A stretch of 64,000 nt of DNA. Source: Lachnospiraceae bacterium (lineage in GTDB: Bacteria > Bacillota > Clostridia > Lachnospirales > Lachnospiraceae). Location of the stretch: NCBI GenBank assembly GCA_910575565.1, contig CAJTFL010000001.1, forward strand, positions 454,630 through 518,629, written 5' to 3'. The notes beneath the pieces were generated by a model. The model was not told where the DNA came from and made no database searches. It saw only the letters and a program-made list of their open reading frames with translations. Both the position numbers and the translations under genes were made by a program. Positions 51,749 to 60,029 of this stretch are shown piece by piece; within the stretch, counting starts at the first letter, position 1; the number at the start of each line of letters is the position of its first letter.

Positions 51749-51777
51749 ATTATAACATCAACTATTTTTGGAAGCAA
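51749..51777 (-). promoter_or_regulatory. Promoter of the riboflavin cassette
   Basis: Minus strand TTGCTT (51772-51777), a 17-base spacer and TATAAT (51749-51754), about 20 bases before the riboswitch start. The cassette therefore carries its own promoter, riboswitch and terminator. Confidence 0.65.
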
Positions 51778-51804
51778 TGAATTGAAGAAAGTTCGGAAGC
51801 ATTT

Positions 51805-51907
51805 CGGAAATCAAGGGTTTTTCCGCATGGTCGGCAGGCAGGTGGATAAAGTTACCCTGTTCCCCTTAAAACGGGGTTCTAAATGCGGGAAAATGGACAA
51901 AAAAGAA
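51805..51907 (+). repeat. 103-bp direct repeat, copy B
   Basis: Same sequence as 49978-50080 with three differences (positions near GTCGTC/GTCGGC, TTATCC/TTACCC and CCCCTC/CCCCTT). It lies at the far side of the riboflavin cassette and before the GNAT cassette. Confidence 0.9.
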
Positions 51908-51909
51908 GC

Positions 51910-51947
51910 GCCGGGACAAAGGCAGCTTTTTAGGTCTTTGTCCCGGC
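51910..51947. terminator. Hairpin after repeat B
   Basis: GCCGGGACAAAG (51910-51921) and CTTTGTCCCGGC (51936-51947) form a perfect 12-bp stem with a 14-base loop. It sits at the same place relative to the repeat as terminator A but has a different sequence. Confidence 0.6.
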
Positions 51948-51962
51948 TGAATGATTTTGGCA

Positions 51963-51991
51963 TTGACACTGATTTTGTGCAATGCTATAAT
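51963..51991 (+). promoter_or_regulatory. Consensus promoter for the GNAT gene
   Basis: TTGACA (51963-51968), 17 bases and TATAAT (51986-51991): a perfect sigma-A promoter 28 bases before the ATG. Confidence 0.8.
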
Positions 51992-52018
51992 TGAGTAAAT
52001 TTGAATTGAGGTGTACTT

Positions 52019-52525
52019 ATGCTTTATTATAGAACTCTGGAATTAAACCAAATAGAAGATTTTTGGAAGTTATTAAACACTTTGGACGCTGAAACAGATT
52101 ATATGATGTATGAACCAAATGAGAGAACCCAGACCACAAATGTTCAAGAATTAAAAAATGATATTGAAAATAATGTGATTTGTGGAAGTGATTTTTTACA
52201 AGTGGCAATGGAAAATCAAAAAATGGTTGGCTATATTCGGGCAGAACGGGGAAAGTTTAATCGGATTCTTCATACAGCATATATTGTAGTAGGCATTTTG
52301 AAAGATTATAGAGGTAAAGGAATCGGTACATCTTTTTTTGAAATGCTGAATTGTTGGGCAAAGGAAAATGGAATTAAGAGACTGGAACTTACTGTTGAAT
52401 GTTGCAATGAAACAGCAAGACACTTGTATGAAAAAAGTGGTTTTAAGATTGAGGGAACAAGGGAGAAATCCATGTTCGTCAACGGCTCCTTTGTTGATGA
52501 ATTTTATATGGCAAAAATTTTGTGA
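52019..52525 (+). CDS. GNAT family N-acetyltransferase
   Basis: The 168-residue protein has the GNAT acetyl-CoA fold: motif A VVGILKDYRGKGIGTSFFEM (R/Q-x-x-G-x-G/A as RGKGIG at about 102-107), motif B with CNETARHLYEKSGFKIEGT, and the usual N-terminal strands. The closest type is ribosomal-protein or small-molecule acetyltransferases. The substrate is unknown, and resistance to a toxic amine is one possibility. It is AT-rich, has its own promoter and terminator, and is a stand-alone cargo cassette in the ICE. Confidence 0.88.
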   Translation: MLYYRTLELNQIEDFWKLLNTLDAETDYMMYEPNERTQTTNVQELKNDIENNVICGSDFLQVAMENQKMVGYIRAERGKFNRILHTAYIVVGILKDYRGKGIGTSFFEMLNCWAKENGIKRLELTVECCNETARHLYEKSGFKIEGTREKSMFVNGSFVDEFYMAKIL

Positions 52526-52534
52526 AAAAGAAAT

Positions 52535-52575
52535 GCCGGACGCAGAGGCTTTGACACCTCCGCGCCCGGCATTTT
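52535..52575. terminator. Terminator after the GNAT gene
   Basis: GCCGGACGCAGAGG pairs with CCTCCGCGCCCGGC (52535-52570) and is followed by ATTTT; the minus side has a T-rich run too. The arms match terminator A at 50083, suggesting that cassettes were inserted between copies of one original terminator region. Confidence 0.75.
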
Positions 52576-52577
52576 GC

Positions 52578-52778
52578 TTATTCGTCTGTGAAGTGGAACC
52601 GCTGCGCCGCAAAGTCGGCGTCGCTCATGGCGTCCAGCTTATCGGCGGTCTGGCAGGCCAGCGCTGCCATTTCCTTGTCCATGTCCGGCAAAGCTGCCTG
52701 GAGATTTGCCGCCGTCCTGCGGCGGTCGGCGTTGTGGTACAGACAGATCAGGTTTTCTTCTTCCACGGTGAAATACAT
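52578..52778 (-). CDS. Transposon-transfer assisting (TTRAP-like) small protein
   Basis: The 66-residue protein (MYFTVEEENLICLYHNADRR, ALPDMDKEMAAL, ADKLDAMSDADF) matches the small helical TTRAP-type protein of Tn1549-like elements. Its exact role in transfer is not known. It overlaps the end of the giant polyprotein gene by 31 bases on the same strand. Confidence 0.8.
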   Translation of the reverse strand: MYFTVEEENLICLYHNADRRRTAANLQAALPDMDKEMAALACQTADKLDAMSDADFAAQRFHFTDE

Positions 52779-55700
52779 TCCTCATACCTCCATTTCTTTT
52801 GATTTTTCCCGCGCCGGGGGCTTTTTTTCTGTTCCTCCTTGGCGGCGGCAAGCTGCGCCCGGATGGACGGTTTCTTTTGTTTCTGCGTTGTCTTTCGGGT
52901 CTGCTTGGGCTTTTGGGCCTCCGCCTTGGCTGCCTCGGCCACATCCAAAAGGGAAATCTGTTCCCCGGCTTTTGCCCTTGCTTCCAGTTCCTCCATAGAC
53001 GGGGCATTGTTCATCATGCCGTTGATCATGTTGTAGTTCTGCTCGGTGGACATTTCCGCCGTCTTGATATGGCTTTCCTGCTGGGCGGGGATGGCAAATG
53101 CCCCTGTGCCGTTTGCCATAATAAGATACCTGCCGTCCTCCGACTGGTGGTGGAATCCATACCCGGCGGCCTCCATCTGTTCACGGCTCCTGTCGGTCAG
53201 ATAGAAACGGCCCCTCGGCGTCTGGATTTGTTCGCCGGTCATGCACTCGTCCGGCGTGAGCTGTTTTTCCGGCTGGGCGAAAAACTCCGGCACCTGCCGG
53301 TAGTCGGCTCCCTCGTCCACATAATAGGCGGTCTGTTTTCCATCCTGCCGGAACACCACAATATCCCCCGTAGAGAGGGAATGTCCCTTGTAATCGGAGG
53401 GATGTTCTATGTTGAAGCGGCGGTAAATCTCGTCCAGTGTGGTGTCCTTGTCCAGCGGCGCGGTGTAGACAAGCTGGTAATTTTTCCTGTCCACCGAAAG
53501 CCCGTCCGCCTGCAAGTCCTCATAGGAACGGTAGCGGAAGTCGCGCCCCTCCGGGCCGGGTGGCACTTGGTAGATGGAAAAGTTGGGCTGCGCTGGTGCT
53601 TCATAATCAGAGGCAACATATTCCTCCACCGTCAGCCCAGCAGCGGCGGCCTCCTGTTCCAGCTCTGCCTCGATCTGTTTTTTGTAGTCCTGCAAGCTCT
53701 GGTCGAAATCGGCAAGCTGCGGCGGCTCCGGCAAGTGGTACTGTCCCTGATTGAGAAGCGGGCGGCACTCCTTTACATAGTCCAAAACCGCGTTGAAATA
53801 AGCGGTCTGTTCCGGCGTCAGGGTTTCCCCGGATCGCAGGGGACGCCGGGCCTCCTGCTCCATAGCTGCCAGATTGCAGTGCAGCTCCATATACGGGACA
53901 AACTCATGCAGCAGCATATCCCGCTGGGCCTTGTCCGCCTCCCATGCCTCCGGCCCCTCATGGTGCAGCACATGGTTTTTCCAGCTTTCATCCTGCGCGT
54001 AGTATTCGTGATAGCCCCGGATATGCTGGATCAGGGAACCGTCCCCGTCGCCAAAGTCCTGCCGTCCCTCGTAGCTGTCCGGCTGGCCCTGCATGGTAAA
54101 ATCAATGCGGAACTTGGTTTTGTCGTACCAATGGCCTATATAGCCCGTCTGCTCCCGTTCGTGGCGGCTGGCGCTGTCCAGCTCTTTGAAAACGGCCTCG
54201 GCTTCATGCAACGGCATTCGCTGGCCGTCTTTCAAATGGGGGCTTTCACTCCAAAGAATCGTGACAACCGGCTCCGCTGCCGGATTCTGCTCGATCTGCC
54301 GCTGGGCGTTGGCAACGGCAATCTCACTTTTGATCTCGCTTTTCACAAAGGAATCCATCTGGCCCTTTTGCAGTTCGTAGCCCTGTTCACACAGACGGTT
54401 GATAAGCCCGATCACCTTGTCAGTATCGCCCACGGCCTCGGCATAGGCCACGATCAACTGCCGTTCCTCGCTGCCCAAACGCGGGGCGTTTTTCTCTGCC
54501 AGCTCAATCAGGGCGGCGGCCCGGTCAGCCGGGGACGCCTCCGGCATGAACGGCTTTCCATTCAAAAGGCCGTCGATCCCGTTCCATGCCTGCGGCTGGG
54601 GAATGGCGTTGGCCTGTTCGGTTGCTTCCAGAAAACCGTCCAGCCTGTCGCCGGTCAGGGGTTCCATTGTCCCAGCCGGTCGCTCATGGATGGCAAGGAT
54701 TTCTTTTCCGGCTTCCGCAAGGGACAGGTCGGGATTGTCAAGCTGGCCTCCGTCCAGTTCCTTATAGTCGGGGCCGTACAGTGTGTAGTCATAGCCGGTT
54801 TCCGATGTCTGGATATACAGATATTCGCCGCTTTCCAGACGGTAGGCGGCCTCCTGCGGGGCTTCTGCCTGTTCCAGCGTTCCATCCCCGGCAATGGTAA
54901 AGCCCTGCGCCTGCGCCGCCTCCTTGGTTCCCTGCGACACTTCGCCGGTGGATTTCAAATCTGCGTCAATGAGGGTTTGCAGCATGGCTTTTACGCTGGC
55001 GATCATTTCCTGCTGTTGCTCCGGGGGCAGCTTGGAAAATACGCTGTCCGGGTCTGGCTGCTCGGCGGCCTGTTCTAACGGCGCGGCCTGCGGCTGCTCC
55101 TGCTGGGCCTGCCGTTCTTTCTGAAGCTGGGCAAGGTGGCCGTCAATGGTGGTAATCAGTTCATGGGCGGTGGCCCGGATGGTTTCAAGGGAGGCTTTCA
55201 GCTCTTTCAAGTCCTTGCCGGAACTCCAACCGGCCACATAGCCAAAGGAATAGTCGGAGGTGTCCAGCCCGTAGTGCTGGCAGACGGCATAGGCCACGCT
55301 TTCGGCCTGCACCTCGCGGGTGCGGCTGTCGGGACGGTCGGCCTGCTCAATGGCCGGGGCTTCCGGGTCGATGGCGTGGAGCTTGGAATGGGCGATCTCG
55401 TGGATAGCCGTCTTTAGGGTCTGTAATTCGCTCATGCCCTCCTGAATGGCGATCCGCTTTTCCGTCAGGTGGTAGTAGCCGTGGGAACCGCCCGGAATGT
55501 CCTCAAAACCAATGGGAACCGGGGAGGTCTGTTCCAGCGCCTTGAAAAATTCCCCGTAGCGTTCCACGCTGCCGGTCAGTTTTTCCACGCCGATAGAGGG
55601 CAGCGGTTCCCCCTCGGTCTGGCTCACATCAAAGACGGAAACGATCTTAAAGGCCGGAACCTGTATTTCCTGTACTTCGGTAACAGGCTTTCCGTCCTTG

Positions 55701-57445
55701 CCCATCACCGGCCTGCCCTGTGCGTCCAGCTTTTGCACTTCCTTTTTCGCCTTGAACGGGGCCGGGGCCAGTATCTTGATGGCCTTTTCGCCTTTCTTTA
55801 CATTACGGTGAAAATCGTCCCTCCACTTGTTGTAGCCCGCCACAAGCTGTCCGCCCTGCATGGCGATCAGGAGGGTGTTGTTAAAGCTGTAACTGTGGAA
55901 CTTGGACATAGTGGTGAGATAGGCTTTGTAGCGTTCACTCTCGAAAAGCTCCTGTATGCCGGTTTCCAGCCGGTCGGTGATCTCTTTCATGCGCTCGGCG
56001 CTGTTCTGGCCGTTTAAGAGAATGGGGGTGACAGGCTGCGGGGCCTTTGTAGGCGCTGCCGCCTCCGGCTGCACCTTGCTTTCATCTCGCAGAATTTCCG
56101 GCGCAGGATAGGCCATCACCCGGTATTCCTCCGGCACTGGCTGGCCCTCATGGACGCGCTGCCATTCGTCGCTGGTTCGCAGGATATAGCCGTAATCGGT
56201 AAAGGTTCCCTGTTCCTCGTTGGCGATAAAACTTCCCAGCCGGTCGGTGTCAATGGCCGGTTTCCACGGGTCGGGAACGACAAACAGCCCGGAATCATTC
56301 AGATAATATTCCCCCAGACTGCGGTTGTCCTTGGCGTTGATTAAGACGAAACAATCGGTGTTTTCGGCGTAGTCCAAAAGCTGCCCGATGGTCTGCATTT
56401 TTGCCGGGGACTGCATGGCGGCGTTCAGCTCCGCAAGCTCCACGGCGTCCAGCTTTTGAAGCTGGGCAGCAAGGAAGTTCAGTTCGTCCACGCTGGCGGC
56501 TCTGATTAAATCCTCCGGCAGTTCCAGCGGTTTTTCCTCCGGGGCGGAAAAGCCGCCAATGAACAAGTCCTGCTGGTTGTCGGCGGTGATGTGGATTTCC
56601 TTTAGGGCTTCCTGTACCTGTTCAGCGGAAGTCGGCAGGGAAAGCCAGTAGCCATGCGGCCCGCCGGTCTGCGCCTCGGCGCGGTTATCAAGAAAAATAG
56701 AAAATACTTCGTTCACGGGTTCCCTCCTTTCCGGGGTGGCTGCGGTCTGCTGCGGCTGCGCGGTTTCTTCCTGCGCGGGAAGCTCTGCGGCTTTTGCCGG
56801 TTCCTCTCCCTCAATGGTGTAGCCGGGGAGCAGGCAGCCGTTGACCTTGAAATAGTCGGCGTATTCCTTGGGGATGGCCGGGGAAATTTCGGTAAAGTAA
56901 TGTTCATGGGCTTTAATCCGGCCATTCAGGTACTTGTCCAGTTCTTCCCGGCTGGAAAAGACTTTCCGATCCTGTCCGGCGATCTTGGCCTGCCGGTAGC
57001 TGCCCGGCGCGTTAGTGCGTAGGCTCCAGCGGAGCGTCCACGAGTAGGGAACGGATTTTGGGGCGGCGCTGTCATACCGGGTGTTCTCGGAAATGGAGTA
57101 ATCCATCTGGTAAACCATGTTGCTGCGGATATGGCGGTATTCGTCCGGAGCCTCCCACTGGTTTGCGGTGTGGGTGACGGGAAGCGTCTGGGCATATTCA
57201 AGAGCTTTGTCCAGAAACAGGGTTCTTCCGTCCTGTTCCTCCCATGCGGCGGCCTGTTCTTTCAGGCGGTCAAACACTTCCTGTTCTGCGGCGGCGCTTT
57301 CCGCCCGCAGGGAAAGAAGCTCCGCAAGGGGCAGCTTTACCATTTCGGAAAGATCGGCCTTGCCGCTTTCAAAGTAAATCCGGCGCTCGATCCGCATAGT
57401 GCTGGCCGGTTCTAAATCGTCGTGGTCGTAGGAACTGTAAGACAT
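52748..57445 (-). CDS. Giant ArdA/ArdC/YodL-domain ICE polyprotein
   Basis: The ~1565-residue protein contains several anti-defence or DNA-processing modules. Residues ~247-450 resemble the ArdA antirestriction fold (FSIFLDNRAE, ELNFLAAQLQKLDAVELAEL, DCFVLINAKDNRS). Residues ~486-600 are ArdC-like ssDNA-binding (YLTTMSKFHSYSFNNTLLIA, VKKGEKAIKILAP), with a zinc protease motif HEIAH at 681-685. Mid regions are LPD-type. Residues ~1288-1390 are a YodL domain (FSIYQVPPGPEG, YRRFNIEHPSDYKGHSLSTG DIVV). ATG 57445 has AAAGGA upstream; the frame reaches 57544. It would enter or be made in the recipient to protect the transferred strand, by analogy with ArdA/ArdC. Confidence 0.87.
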   Translation of the reverse strand: MSYSSYDHDDLEPASTMRIERRIYFESGKADLSEMVKLPLAELLSLRAESAAAEQEVFDRLKEQAAAWEEQDGRTLFLDKALEYAQTLPVTHTANQWEAPDEYRHIRSNMVYQMDYSISENTRYDSAAPKSVPYSWTLRWSLRTNAPGSYRQAKIAGQDRKVFSSREELDKYLNGRIKAHEHYFTEISPAIPKEYADYFKVNGCLLPGYTIEGEEPAKAAELPAQEETAQPQQTAATPERREPVNEVFSIFLDNRAEAQTGGPHGYWLSLPTSAEQVQEALKEIHITADNQQDLFIGGFSAPEEKPLELPEDLIRAASVDELNFLAAQLQKLDAVELAELNAAMQSPAKMQTIGQLLDYAENTDCFVLINAKDNRSLGEYYLNDSGLFVVPDPWKPAIDTDRLGSFIANEEQGTFTDYGYILRTSDEWQRVHEGQPVPEEYRVMAYPAPEILRDESKVQPEAAAPTKAPQPVTPILLNGQNSAERMKEITDRLETGIQELFESERYKAYLTTMSKFHSYSFNNTLLIAMQGGQLVAGYNKWRDDFHRNVKKGEKAIKILAPAPFKAKKEVQKLDAQGRPVMGKDGKPVTEVQEIQVPAFKIVSVFDVSQTEGEPLPSIGVEKLTGSVERYGEFFKALEQTSPVPIGFEDIPGGSHGYYHLTEKRIAIQEGMSELQTLKTAIHEIAHSKLHAIDPEAPAIEQADRPDSRTREVQAESVAYAVCQHYGLDTSDYSFGYVAGWSSGKDLKELKASLETIRATAHELITTIDGHLAQLQKERQAQQEQPQAAPLEQAAEQPDPDSVFSKLPPEQQQEMIASVKAMLQTLIDADLKSTGEVSQGTKEAAQAQGFTIAGDGTLEQAEAPQEAAYRLESGEYLYIQTSETGYDYTLYGPDYKELDGGQLDNPDLSLAEAGKEILAIHERPAGTMEPLTGDRLDGFLEATEQANAIPQPQAWNGIDGLLNGKPFMPEASPADRAAALIELAEKNAPRLGSEERQLIVAYAEAVGDTDKVIGLINRLCEQGYELQKGQMDSFVKSEIKSEIAVANAQRQIEQNPAAEPVVTILWSESPHLKDGQRMPLHEAEAVFKELDSASRHEREQTGYIGHWYDKTKFRIDFTMQGQPDSYEGRQDFGDGDGSLIQHIRGYHEYYAQDESWKNHVLHHEGPEAWEADKAQRDMLLHEFVPYMELHCNLAAMEQEARRPLRSGETLTPEQTAYFNAVLDYVKECRPLLNQGQYHLPEPPQLADFDQSLQDYKKQIEAELEQEAAAAGLTVEEYVASDYEAPAQPNFSIYQVPPGPEGRDFRYRSYEDLQADGLSVDRKNYQLVYTAPLDKDTTLDEIYRRFNIEHPSDYKGHSLSTGDIVVFRQDGKQTAYYVDEGADYRQVPEFFAQPEKQLTPDECMTGEQIQTPRGRFYLTDRSREQMEAAGYGFHHQSEDGRYLIMANGTGAFAIPAQQESHIKTAEMSTEQNYNMINGMMNNAPSMEELEARAKAGEQISLLDVAEAAKAEAQKPKQTRKTTQKQKKPSIRAQLAAAKEEQKKSPRRGKNQKKWRYEECISPWKKKT

Positions 57446-57568
57446 TTGGGGTTCACATCCTTTCTGAAAAATAGCATAAGAAAAGCAGGAAACCTTTGAA
57501 AGATTTCCTGCTGGGTGGGCCGATAATAAGTGGCTGATATTCAATTTTGAAAGTTTGGGTTAGATTGA

Positions 57569-58018
57569 TTAAAGCTGGGAACAGTCTAACAAATTAAAGT
57601 TTTCTACTTCTTCAACATCAATAACTTTGATTCCTCGTTCTTTTAATGCCTTTGCAAATAATCCCATTCCAGAAATCAACTTTCCGGTAAAGCTACCATC
57701 ATATATTTGGTTTACTCCGCAGGTAGGACTTCTGGATTGTAGTATAGCTAACTCAATATCTTCATGTTGAATTTGGGATAGTGCCATTGATACTGCTCGT
57801 TTATATTCCAAATCAACATCATTTCCATTTTCGTCTGTTACTACACCATTCACAATCTCTGCACAAGGTCTGGGAGTAGCCATACCTGCTAATTGCTCTG
57901 GACAAATACAAATAATTTCTTTATCTTTTAAGTAGTTGATAGCTGCCAGATTTTTGTTATTTTTTCCATTATATTTACAATCCACTCCCATAATACAAGC
58001 ACTAACTAATATTTTCAC
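57569..58018 (-). CDS. DUF523 family protein
   Basis: The ~149-residue protein matches DUF523 (KILVSACIMGVDCKYNGKNN, CPEQLAGMATPRPCAEI, LQSRSPTCG, and a C-terminal VIDVEEVENF). Conserved Cys residues suggest metal or thiol chemistry; the family function is unknown (related to thiouridine-desulfurase-like proteins). GTG 58018 has GAGG 8 bases upstream and is preferred over GTG 58027. It is AT-rich, in a backbone of GC-rich ICE genes between topB and the polyprotein, so it is an insertion of cargo. Confidence 0.85.
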   Translation of the reverse strand: MKILVSACIMGVDCKYNGKNNKNLAAINYLKDKEIICICPEQLAGMATPRPCAEIVNGVVTDENGNDVDLEYKRAVSMALSQIQHEDIELAILQSRSPTCGVNQIYDGSFTGKLISGMGLFAKALKERGIKVIDVEEVENFNLLDCSQL

Positions 58019-58053
58019 ACTTATCACCTCAAATGGATATTATCGTTGGCTTT

Positions 58054-58082
58054 ATTATACTATGACACGGTGTATCTTGGAA
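58054..58082 (-). promoter_or_regulatory. Promoter for the DUF523 gene
   Basis: Minus-strand TTCCAA (58077-58082), 17 bases, and TATAAT (58054-58059), about 35 bases before the start. The -35 is weak. Confidence 0.5.
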
Positions 58083-58128
58083 TAGATGAATTGTAAATTT
58101 GCTGGATACAAGGGGTTTGGGGCTTCCC

Positions 58129-58198
58129 CAAAGAGAAAATCCCCGGCCCGGCAGGTGCGCCAGGTCAGGGATTTTGCCGGGAGTGTGGCTACACTCCC
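58129..58198. repeat. Palindromes after topB, related to those at oriT
   Basis: GGGAGTGT-GGCT-ACACTCCC (58179-58198) is the same 8-base arm palindrome as 47883-47902. A TGGGG/CCCCA hairpin (about 58129-58140) lies nearby, as in the mobC leader. They lie between DUF523 and the end of topB. Confidence 0.6.
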
Positions 58199-58212
58199 TA
58201 TGCTTGCTGTCT

Positions 58213-59996
58213 TTAGTTTTTGCCCCTCTGTTCCACGTGGTAGTTCACATACTTGCCGCCGGTATCGGCCAAAAGCACCGTCCCGTCATAGGTCTTGCCG
58301 GTTTTTAAGGAGCGTAGGCCCTTTACCTTTGCCTTTCCGTCTTTAAGGAGTGCGGCGGCGATCTTCGGGGTAAACGCCTTGCCCCGTTCCTCAAAAAATC
58401 GGTCATTCTTCCACATGACAAACTGGCAGCTTCGGTTTCCGCAGTAGTAGTTCTTTTTGCCCTCGTAGACGCTTTCCCCGCAGCGCGGACATTTGCCGAT
58501 AAGCACACGCTCGGCTTGAAACAACTTCTGCGCGTCCTCGCTGATCTGGGAGTAGTTTGCGATCAGGCCCCTTGTCATTTCTGCAATTCCAGCCATAAAG
58601 CCCTCCGGGTCGGCCTGCCCCTTGGCAATGGCCGTCAGCTCCGTTTCCCACTGTGCCGTAAGCTGGGGAGAGGTCAGCACCTCCGGCAGCACACAGGCAA
58701 GGTTGTGGCCGTCCTTGGTGGGAAATAGCTGTTTTCCCCTGCGCTCCACAAAGCCCATCTGTACCAGCTTTTCTAAGATGGAGGCGCGGGTGGCCGGGGT
58801 TCCCAATCCTTGCCGCTCGGCGTCCTCCGGCAGATCGTCCGCACCGGCGCGCTCCATAGCGGAAAGCAGGGTATCTTCCGTGTAGGATTTTGGCGGCGCT
58901 GTGAAATGCTCGGTGACGGCGGCAGTTACCTTGTCAAAGGTCTGGCCCTCGGTGATCTCCGGCAGTTCACGCGCAGGCTCCGGGGCGGTGTCGTCGGCGT
59001 CTGTTTTGAACGACGCCTTAAAGCGGCGGTCAAGCTCTTTCCAGCCGGGGGTCAGGATGGTCTTTCCCTTGGCGGTAAAGGTGTTCCCGGCACAGGTGAA
59101 TGTGGCGGTGACAGCCTCGTACACATGGGGCGCGGCCACGGCGCACAGCAGCTTGCAGCACACAAGGGACAGCAGTTTCTTTTCCCCCTCGGCCAGCCCG
59201 TCAAAGCCTTTCTGCACAAATTCCATTGTCGGGACAATGGCGTGGTGGTCGCTTACCTTTTTGCTGTTCAGCACCCGGCCAAACTGCGGGGACAGGTCAA
59301 GCCCCGCCGCAAAGGGAAACAGCGGCCACAGGCCGGACACAAGGCTTTCCGCCGTTGGCAGCATATCATCGGTCAAATACTGGCTGTCAGTGCGGGGATA
59401 GGTCAGCAGCTTCTTTTCGTAAAGCTGCTGGGCATAGTCAAGGGTCTGCTTGGCGGTAAATCCAAACAGGCGGTTGGCCTCCCGCTGCAAGGTGGTGAGG
59501 TCATAGAGGCGGGGCGGCTGCTCCGTCTTTTTCTCCCGTGTTACCGACACACAAACGGCCTGCGCCGTTTCACAGGCGGCTTTCAGGGCCTTGGCGTCGT
59601 CTGCGTTTCTCATGCGTTCACTGGCCGCCTCCATGCCGCCCGCCGCGATCTGGACGATGTGATATTTCTCTTTCTGAAAGCTGCTGATCTTGGCCTCCCG
59701 GTCAACCAGCATTTTAAGGGTCGGCGTCTGGACACGGCCCACGGTCAGGGTCTTGTGGTAGAGGATGGAGAACAGCCGGGTCGCGTTGATCCCCACCAGC
59801 CAATCCGCCTGCGCCCGGCAAAGGGCCGACTGATACAGGTTATCGTAGTCGGTTCCCGGTTTCAGGTGGGCAAAACCGTCCTTGATGGCCGCGTCCTCCA
59901 TGCTGGAAATCCAAAGGCGCTGAAACGGTTTCTTGCAGCCCGCCATCTGGTAGACGAAACGGAAAATCAATTCCCCCTCGCGTCCGGCGTCTGTTG
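58213..59996 (-). pseudogene. topB: DNA topoisomerase III, 5' end lost
   Basis: The remaining ~590 codons include the Toprim end TDAGREGEL, the type IA core with catalytic Tyr in YPRTDSQYL, HHAIVPT, GTPATRASILEKL, and a C-terminal Cys-rich ribbon (CPRCGESVYEGKKNYYC). The N-terminal part of the Toprim domain, with the first catalytic Glu, is missing. At about 59990-59996 the sequence changes to the 3' flank of a serine recombinase gene, and a stop lies at about 60015. Topoisomerase III in ICEs helps conjugative transfer. An internal TTG (59970) could start a peptide, but it would be inactive. Confidence 0.88.
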
Positions 59997-60029
59997 GATA
60001 GTTGGAATAGGTGACTTAGAAAATATCCA

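Noticed and set aside
52799..55078. 759-codon plus-strand ORF
   Set aside because: Shadow of the GC-rich polyprotein gene on the other strand; its composition is that of reversed Glu/Gln/Ala codons.
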